8,134 nucleotides of DNA, taken from contig DAKN01000070.1 in assembly GCA_002499185.1 (NCBI GenBank), positions 1 through 8,134 of the forward strand. The letters run 5' to 3'. Below, in pieces: positions 5,170 through 8,134 of this stretch (position 1 is the stretch's first letter; every line of letters begins with the position of its first letter). Origin of the DNA: Candidatus Pacearchaeota archaeon UBA284 (GTDB lineage: Archaea; Nanobdellota; Nanobdellia; Pacearchaeales; UBA284). Position numbers and translations under genes: made by a program. Under the pieces are notes generated by a model that worked only from the letters and a program-made list of their open reading frames with translations, was not told the origin of the DNA and made no database searches.

Positions 5170-5204
5170 ATTGTTCCTACTAAGTTTTTGCCCAATGTCT
5201 CCAA
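5170..5204 (-). repeat. 35-nt conserved 3'-end element, copy 2
   Basis: It begins TTGGAGACA, has GCAAAA five bases later in a GGGCAAAA context, and ends GAACAAT. It occupies the place where the T-arm and acceptor of the Cys-like tRNA should be, and ends 8 bp before tRNA-Arg(TCT). Confidence 0.75.
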
Positions 5205-5255
5205 CACATCATGTAGATTTGCAATCTACCCCCTAACCCTTCGGGTCACCCCTTG
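5187..5255 (-). pseudogene. Degenerate tRNA-Cys(GCA)-like sequence
   Basis: The anticodon arm is perfect, GTAGA-TTGCAAA-TCTAC with anticodon GCA. A plausible D-arm lies before it (ACCC, loop with GGG, GGGG). The 5' acceptor strand CAAGGGG finds no partner, and the 3' half has no normal T-arm, only TTGGAGA flanked by poor pairing. That 3' half coincides with copy 2 of the 35-nt element. I read it as a tRNA-Cys whose 3' half was lost or replaced. It could instead be an atypical tRNA. Confidence 0.55.
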
Positions 5256-5265
5256 ATATAAAAAG

Positions 5266-5339
5266 AGCGGGTATTCGGATTTGAACCGAAACGAGTGACT
5301 TGGAAGGACACCGTGCTATCCGTTAAACACCATACCCGC
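5266..5339 (-). tRNA. tRNA-Gly(TCC)
   Basis: Acceptor GCGGGTA/TACCCGC, D-arm GTGT...GCAC, anticodon loop CTTCCAA (TCC, reading GGA), T-arm TTCGG-TTCAAAT-CCGAA, discriminator T. One T-T mismatch lies in the anticodon stem GTGTC/GTCAC. No CCA is encoded. Confidence 0.93.
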
Positions 5340-5343
5340 AAAA

Positions 5344-5429
5344 TGGTGGGCAGAGTAGGATTTGAACCTACGAAGCCCGAAGACAACGGGTTTACAGCCC
5401 GCCCCTTTTGACCACTTAGGTATCTGCCC
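5344..5429 (-). tRNA. tRNA-Tyr(GTA)
   Basis: Acceptor GGGCAGA/TCTGCCC, anticodon loop CTGTAAA with GTA, a long class II variable arm as expected for bacterial tRNA-Tyr, T-arm GTAGG-TTCAAAT-CCTAC, discriminator A. CCA is encoded (5344-5346). Confidence 0.96.
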
Positions 5430-5437
5430 TCAATTAA

Positions 5438-5450
5438 TTTTCAAAGAACA
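5438..5450 (-). promoter_or_regulatory. boxA-like motif between tRNA-Arg(ACG) and tRNA-Tyr
   Basis: TGTTCTTTGAAAA on the minus strand, a full match to the boxA form seen in low-GC rRNA operons, 8 bp before tRNA-Tyr. Confidence 0.72.
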
Positions 5451-5455
5451 ATAAA

Positions 5456-5527
5456 TGCCGATGGTAGGAATTGAACCCACACTAATCGGTTCGTAGCCGA
5501 GTGTCCTTTCCATTAGACTACATCGGC
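5456..5527 (-). tRNA. tRNA-Arg(ACG)
   Basis: Acceptor GCCGATG/CATCGGC, D-arm GTCT...GGAC, anticodon loop CTACGAA with ACG (presumably inosine-modified, reading CGN), T-arm TGGG-TTCAATT-CCTA, discriminator A. No encoded CCA. Confidence 0.94.
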
Positions 5528-5537
5528 AAAAAATAAA

Positions 5538-5610
5538 AGCCGAAGAGAGGACTTGAACCTCCAACAGCCTGATTACAAATCAGGTACTCTACCATTTGAG
5601 TTACTTCGGC
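5538..5610 (-). tRNA. tRNA-Thr(TGT)
   Basis: Acceptor GCCGAAG/CTTCGGC, D-arm ACTC...GAGT, anticodon arm CCTGA-TTTGTAA-TCAGG with TGT, T-arm GGAGG-TTCAAGT-CCTCT, discriminator T. No encoded CCA. It lies 10 bp upstream of tRNA-Arg(ACG). Confidence 0.96.
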
Positions 5611-5614
5611 AAAA

Positions 5615-5688
5615 TGGCGGGGCAGAGGAAACTCGCATTCCCACCTTTCGGTTCGACAGACCGATGCACTACATTATGCTACTGCCCC
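5615..5688 (-). tRNA. tRNA-Asp(GTC), 5' end overlapping the nuclease gene
   Basis: Acceptor GGGGCAG/CTGCCCC, D-stem GCA/TGC, anticodon arm TCGGT-CTGTCGA-ACCGA with GTC, T-arm GGGAA-TGCGAGT-TTCCT (unusual G at T-loop position 2), discriminator G, CCA encoded (5615-5617). The first ten nucleotides also encode the last codons and TAG stop of the upstream nuclease gene. Confidence 0.94.
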
Positions 5689-6566
5689 ATATATTCAATA
5701 CTTTCATTATTATTTAAATTTATGCAAAGTCTTTTTTTCATAAAACTAATAAAAAAGAGAATATTTGTTTTATCAAATATATAAAAATCAGTTTGTGAAC
5801 AAATACTTTCTTTTTTATATTTCCAATATTTATCATAACATCCTTTAATTTCAATAGTAGTTCTATTATTGATTACAAAATCTGGGTAGTATTTGTGGAA
5901 ATTCCCATCCCCATCTGCATATAAAATTACCTCTTTACATCTCTTTATTGGAACACCATAATACTTACACCAAAAAATAAATGCTAATTCCCAAGAACTC
6001 TGAAACCAAATTTTATCAAAATATCCATATATATGGGTTTTGTTATGCTCCCTATACCCACCACCTTTTTTTGCTGTCATAGAGCAAGCAATGCTACAAT
6101 ACTTTCTATTTGTTTTATGTGGCAGGACATAAAAAACATTACCACATTTTTTACAAATAATTGGAAATTTCTCTACAATTCTTATCCGTGCTTTAGGTAT
6201 TTGATTGGTTTTAATTAAAAATAATATTTTTTTACTCATATGTTGCTTCTGCAAATCGCTTTTTTTATGAGAGTTTGAACATTTCAAAGAACAGAAATAC
6301 TTTTTATTTTTTATTTTACTTCTTTTTTTTATTACAAATTCTGTTCCACAGCGTTTACAGATTACTTTTTCTAAAACATAATCACCATACTTACACCTTT
6401 GATACTTCTGCAACGAATTGGTAGATAATCCCATCCATTCTTTTCGTTTTTCCAAATTTATATTTGGATTGTTTTTACAAAAATATTTCAAGTGAAATGT
6501 TTTATTTTCCTTATTGGAAAATTCTTTACCACAAAACTCACATTTAAATACTTTAATTTGCTTCAT
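5679..6566 (-). CDS. Zinc-finger PD-(D/E)XK nuclease, likely free-standing homing endonuclease
   Basis: From the ATG at 6564-6566 the protein has 295 aa. The frame is open to a TTG at 6593, which would add 9 residues. Neither start has a clear ribosome site. Three zinc-binding modules come first: C9xxC12...H25...C30, C70xxC73...C92...C96 and C138xxC141...C157...C161. The C-terminal third has a PD-(D/E)XK nuclease pattern: SSWELAF with E193, YYPDF with D229, and TIEIKG with E239 and K241. This arrangement recalls phage-borne homing nucleases that carry DNA-binding fingers ahead of the catalytic domain. It fills the gap between tRNA-Gln and tRNA-Asp and its stop codon lies inside tRNA-Asp. Both tRNAs are complete, so it is not inside an intron. 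It is more AT- and Lys/Asn-rich than its neighbours, fitting acquisition. A non-mobile, repair-type nuclease is possible. Confidence 0.85.
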   Translation of the reverse strand: MKQIKVFKCEFCGKEFSNKENKTFHLKYFCKNNPNINLEKRKEWMGLSTNSLQKYQRCKYGDYVLEKVICKRCGTEFVIKKRSKIKNKKYFCSLKCSNSHKKSDLQKQHMSKKILFLIKTNQIPKARIRIVEKFPIICKKCGNVFYVLPHKTNRKYCSIACSMTAKKGGGYREHNKTHIYGYFDKIWFQSSWELAFIFWCKYYGVPIKRCKEVILYADGDGNFHKYYPDFVINNRTTIEIKGCYDKYWKYKKESICSQTDFYIFDKTNILFFISFMKKRLCINLNNNESIEYMGQ

Positions 6567-6597
6567 AAAAATAGATTTATAAATTTTGTTCAAAAAA

Positions 6598-6669
6598 CTG
6601 GGGAGCAGGGACTCGAACCCCGATACGCAGAGTCAAAGTCTGCTGACTTGCCAGTTAGTCAACTCCCCA
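6598..6669 (-). tRNA. tRNA-Gln(TTG)
   Basis: Acceptor TGGGGAG/CTCCCCA with the weak T1-A72 pair and G73 typical of bacterial tRNA-Gln. D-arm GACT...AGTC, anticodon arm GCAGA-CTTTGAC-TCTGC with TTG, T-arm CGGGG-TTCGAGT-CCCTG. No encoded CCA. Confidence 0.95.
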
Positions 6670-6700
6670 AAGTTATACTTGTTTTTTATATAGTAAATTA

Positions 6701-6776
6701 TGGGGTGATTATCCAGATTTGAACTGGAACTAATAGGTTCACAGCCTATCGTGCTAACCATTACACTATAACCACC
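6701..6776 (-). tRNA. tRNA-His(GTG)
   Basis: An extra G(-1) pairs with C73, the hallmark of tRNA-His. Acceptor GTGGTTA/TAATCAC, D-arm GTGT...GCAC, anticodon arm ATAGG-CTGTGAA-CCTAT, T-arm TCCAG-TTCAAAT-CTGGA, CCA encoded (6701-6703). Confidence 0.96.
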
Positions 6777-6779
6777 ATA

Positions 6780-6791
6780 TTTTCAAAGAAC
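6780..6791 (-). promoter_or_regulatory. boxA-like motif between tRNA-Ser(GCT) and tRNA-His
   Basis: GTTCTTTGAAAA on the minus strand. Its first base is the discriminator G of tRNA-Ser(GCT), so 3' processing of that tRNA would cut the motif. Confidence 0.65.
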
Positions 6792-6873
6792 GGAGAAGAC
6801 AGGACTTGAACCTATAAGGAATTTCTTCCGTCAGTTTAGCGAACTGATTGCTTGCCAGTTAGCATACTTCTCC
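6791..6873 (-). tRNA. tRNA-Ser(GCT)
   Basis: Acceptor GGAGAAG/CTTCTCC, discriminator G, anticodon arm TCAGT-TCGCTAA-ACTGA with GCT (AGC/AGU), long class II variable arm, T-arm ATAGG-TTCAAGT-CCTGT. No encoded CCA. Confidence 0.95.
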
Positions 6874-6879
6874 ATAAAA

Positions 6880-6965
6880 TGGCGGAAGATGAAGGACTCG
6901 AACCCTCAAGAAGTTTCCTTCCCTGATTTTCAAGACCAGTGCCTTACCAATTAGGCTAATCTTCC
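6880..6965 (-). tRNA. tRNA-Ser(TGA)
   Basis: Acceptor GGAAGAT/ATCTTCC, discriminator G, D-arm GCCT...AGGC, anticodon arm CTGGT-CTTGAAA-ATCAG with TGA, a long variable arm with a GAAG/CTTC-type pairing, T-arm GAGGG-TTCGAGT-CCTTC, CCA encoded (6880-6882). Confidence 0.95.
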
Positions 6966-6972
6966 GTAAAAG

Positions 6973-7044
6973 TTCTCCTGAGTAGATTCAAACTACTGAC
7001 TTTTCACTTATAAGGCGAACACTCTATCGCTGAGTTACAGGAGA
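6973..7044 (-). tRNA. tRNA-Ile(TAT)
   Basis: Acceptor TCTCCTG/CAGGAGA, D-arm ACTC...GAGT, anticodon arm TTCGC-CTTATAA-GTGAA with TAT, reading AUA, T-arm AGTAG-TTTGAAT-CTACT, discriminator A. No encoded CCA. A direct TAT anticodon is uncommon in bacteria, which usually read AUA with a lysidine-modified CAT tRNA. Confidence 0.92.
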
Positions 7045-7084
7045 GTATTTAATACTATAGAAAGAACTTTATCCTCCAAAATAA

Positions 7085-7158
7085 CCACCCTGAGGGGGTT
7101 TGAACCCCTAATAACCAGAATGAAAATCTGGTGGCTTAACCAGTTTGCCCACAGGGTG
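7085..7158 (-). tRNA. tRNA-Glu(TTC)
   Basis: Acceptor CACCCTG/CAGGGTG, D-stem GGC/GCC, anticodon arm CCAGA-TTTTCAT-TCTGG with TTC, T-arm AGGGG-TTCAAAC-CCCCT, discriminator G. No encoded CCA. A partial GTTCTTT motif (7061-7067) lies just downstream in the spacer before tRNA-Ile. Confidence 0.94.
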
Positions 7159-7166
7159 AAAAACAT

Positions 7167-7250
7167 TGGTGCTCGGAAAGAGACTTGAACTCTTACGCCT
7201 AATAGGCACTGGTTCCTAAGACCAGCGTGTCTGCATTCCACCATCCAAGC
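7167..7250 (-). tRNA. tRNA-Leu(TAG)
   Basis: Acceptor GCTTGGA/TCCGAGC, anticodon arm CTGGT-CTTAGGA-ACCAG with TAG, class II variable arm with GCCTATTAGGC, T-arm AAGAG-TTCAAGT-CTCTT, discriminator A, CCA encoded (7167-7169). Confidence 0.96.
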
Positions 7251-7282
7251 AAAACATAATTTCAAACATCATTTAATAAAAA

Positions 7283-7355
7283 TCGGGGTGGAGGGACTTG
7301 AACCCCCGATATCGTGGTCCCAAACCACGCAGTCTACCAACTGACCTACACCCCG
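7283..7355 (-). tRNA. tRNA-Pro(TGG)
   Basis: Acceptor CGGGGTG/CACCCCG with the C1-G72 pair typical of bacterial tRNA-Pro, D-arm GGTC...GACT, anticodon arm CGTGG-TTTGGGA-CCACG with TGG, T-arm GGGGG-TTCAAGT-CCCTC, discriminator A. No encoded CCA. Confidence 0.96.
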
Positions 7356-7458
7356 TAATAATTCAATGAAATAAGAGATGTCTATTCTTTTATCAAACTT
7401 AATATGCTTCATCGTGATGCGACCCACTCTGCATATCAGTGACTCCACCGAGAAACAA
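7356..7458. other. 103-bp spacer in the tRNA operon without a recognised gene
   Basis: I find no tRNA fold here. The only structure noticed on the minus strand is a weak hairpin TGAT(at)GC...GCATCA at about 7413-7438. An ATG-led frame enters tRNA-Pro without a ribosome site and is not credible. A decayed tRNA is possible but not demonstrable. Confidence 0.5.
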
Positions 7459-7533
7459 TGGCTGGGGAAGTAGGACTTGAACCTACAGCACACGGATTAA
7501 CAGCCCGCCACTCTACCATTGAGTTATTCCCCA
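7459..7533 (-). tRNA. tRNA-Asn(GTT)
   Basis: Acceptor TGGGGAA/TTCCCCA, D-arm ACTC...GAGT, anticodon arm GCGGG-CTGTTAA-TCCGT (two G-U pairs) with GTT, T-arm GTAGG-TTCAAGT-CCTAC, discriminator G, CCA encoded (7459-7461). Confidence 0.95.
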
Positions 7534-7541
7534 ATTTATTA

Positions 7542-7616
7542 TGGTAGCGGGTTTGGGAATTGAACCCAATTATGGGGCTTATGAGACCCCCGACTAAGCC
7601 AGTAGTCTAACCCGCA
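7542..7616 (-). tRNA. tRNA-Met(CAT), initiator-like
   Basis: First tRNA of the operon. Acceptor T-GCGGGT/ACCCGC-T leaves positions 1 and 72 unpaired (T-T), a key feature of bacterial initiator tRNA, with A73 and encoded CCA (7542-7544). The D-stem has A11-T24, also initiator-like. The anticodon arm GGGGT-CTCATAA-GCCCC has G-C pairs at 29-41 and 30-40 but T-G at 31-39, so the classic three G-C pairs are incomplete. T-arm TTGGG-TTCAATT-CCCAA. Confidence 0.93.
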
Positions 7617-7617
7617 A

Positions 7618-7634
7618 TTTTTTCAAAGAGCACA
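7618..7634 (-). promoter_or_regulatory. boxA motif at the 5' end of the tRNA transcript
   Basis: TGTGCTCTTTGAAAAAA on the minus strand, the best boxA match in the window. It begins 6 bp after the -10 box, so it would be among the first transcribed bases, immediately before tRNA-fMet. Confidence 0.75.
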
Positions 7635-7639
7635 ATAGA

Positions 7640-7667
7640 ATTATAACACAAAAAATGAATTTGTCAA
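7640..7667 (-). promoter_or_regulatory. Consensus sigma-70-type promoter of the tRNA operon
   Basis: Perfect TTGACA (7662-7667) and perfect TATAAT (7640-7645) with a 16-bp spacer on the minus strand. It lies between the 28-aa ORF and the tRNA array. This should be a strong promoter for a host-type polymerase. Confidence 0.92.
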
Positions 7668-7722
7668 GAGAAAAATTAAATTATTTTAGGTAAGAATAGA
7701 TTTATAAAGTTTGTGCAACTTT

Positions 7723-7809
7723 TTATTGTTTTTTAATAACTACCTTTCCATTTTCTTTGATGGCAGTAATAGTTTTCTTTTTTGCAACAATCTTTTTTGT
7801 TTTTCTCAT
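7723..7809 (-). CDS. Very small basic ORF, 28 aa
   Basis: The start ATG 7807-7809 sits 5 nt after a GGAGG site (7815-7819). The frame encodes a peptide beginning MRKTKKIVAKKKTITAIKEN and ending in TAA. About a third of the residues are lysine or arginine, which suggests nucleic-acid contact if it is made. It follows the 44-aa ORF by 21 bp and precedes the tRNA promoter. The ribosome site is the main support. I do not recognise it. Confidence 0.5.
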   Translation of the reverse strand: MRKTKKIVAKKKTITAIKENGKVVIKKQ

Positions 7810-7830
7810 ACATACCTCCAATGGCAATAA

Positions 7831-7965
7831 TTAATAACAATCAAACTTTGTCACAATTTTTCCAAGCCTATCGAGTATTACCTTTTGACCATGTCTTTCT
7901 TTCATTGATTTTGCAGTTACTGTTAGTCCAGACTTTGTTTCGTGTTTGTTAGATGCATCAAACAT
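7831..7965 (-). CDS. Small hypothetical protein, 44 aa
   Basis: The frame starts MFDASNKHETKSGLTVTAKS and ends KFDCY, then TAA. Its ATG shares a base with the TAA of the preceding gene (TAATG), a typical coupled arrangement, though there is only a weak GGGAAT-type ribosome site. The product is short, charged and soluble-looking, with a likely beta hairpin (GQKVILDRLGKIVTKFD). No family is recognised. Its place between two same-strand frames with tight spacing makes it plausible. Confidence 0.55.
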   Translation of the reverse strand: MFDASNKHETKSGLTVTAKSMKERHGQKVILDRLGKIVTKFDCY

Positions 7966-8134
7966 TAATCTATTCCCAAATATTCATCTTTCAGATTTGA
8001 CAAGTATGTATTTACCAATAGCATTGTTTTTCCATCTTCAAATCTAACAGTATCCATATAAATATCTGTAAGTGGAACAAACATACCTTTTATTTCATCC
8101 TTATCATCCCCTGACAACATTCCTCGCTCTGCAT
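7965..8134 (-). CDS. C-terminal part of an unknown protein, 5' end beyond the right edge
   Basis: The last 55 codons of a frame entering from the right edge are seen, ending in TAA at 7965-7967. The visible part (AERGMLSGDDKDEIKG..., then MFVPLTDIYMDTVRFEDG and a closing NTYLSNLKDEYLGID) looks like a soluble, acidic, beta-rich C-terminus. No motif is recognised. The stop overlaps the ATG of the next small gene. Confidence 0.6.
   Translation of the reverse strand, partial: AERGMLSGDDKDEIKGMFVPLTDIYMDTVRFEDGKTMLLVNTYLSNLKDEYLGID

Noticed and set aside
4974..5784. Plus-strand ORFs at 4974-5183 and 5596-5784
   Set aside because: They run antisense through tRNA genes, a terminator-like hairpin or the nuclease gene, with no ribosome site.
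5679..6669. Nuclease gene as part of a tRNA intron
   Set aside because: tRNA-Gln and tRNA-Asp on either side are each complete, so there is no split tRNA.
7035..7493. Two minus-strand ORFs across the tRNA array
   Set aside because: They are translations of tRNA-Ile, -Glu, -Leu, -Pro and -Asn genes; the tRNA folds explain the sequence.

Overview
The window is AT-rich and every gene I can support lies on the minus strand, so transcription runs from high to low coordinates. The layout resembles an accessory region of a large tailed-phage genome or a prophage. It has tightly packed genes with strong AGGAGG-type ribosome binding sites, some with overlapping start and stop codons. It also has a dense array of tRNA genes, a homing-type nuclease inside that array, and a gene of the phage metallopeptidase type. 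Consensus TTGACA/TATAAT promoters and GTTCTTTGAAAA-type boxA motifs suggest a low-GC host with ordinary sigma-70-type transcription. The host cannot be named from this window.

Layout in transcription order. (1) 8134-7723: the tail of an unknown gene and two tiny ORFs (44 and 28 aa). (2) 7667-5004: a tRNA operon with a consensus promoter and a boxA at its 5' end. It holds 16 recognisable tRNAs (fMet-like, Asn, Pro, Leu, Glu, Ile, Ser, Ser, His, Gln, Asp, Thr, Arg, Tyr, Gly, Arg) and one degenerate Cys-like tRNA. A zinc-finger PD-(D/E)XK nuclease gene sits between tRNA-Gln and tRNA-Asp. The operon probably ends at a hairpin at 5004-5058. (3) 4980-4060: a second promoter plus boxA, then six putative small structured RNAs. 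All six share one architecture: paired ends, an asymmetric internal loop (NTG facing ATTTTA), then an inner stem. (4) 4037-1668: a gene for a Ro60/Rsr protein (TROVE plus VWA domains), a 72-aa unknown and a divergent phage metallopeptidase, closed by a good terminator at 1588-1610. (5) 1566-1: a new consensus promoter, a small zinc-binding protein, and a secreted protein that runs off the left edge.

The central observation is the association of a Ro60 homologue with a multi-member family of Y RNA-like noncoding RNAs, next to a tRNA array. Ro60 proteins bind Y RNAs through a stem made from their paired ends, and bacterial YrlA-type Y RNAs carry a tRNA-like module. One RNA here (4681-4824) contains what reads as a circularly permuted tRNA: T-arm, capped acceptor-like stem, D-arm, with the anticodon stem leading into the Ro-binding stem. 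The last RNA lies in the leader of the Ro60 gene. Repeated boxA motifs through both RNA operons suggest Nus-type antitermination. A 35-nt element in three same-length copies marks 3' ends of genes in this region. All structures were folded by eye, and no database search or folding program was run.
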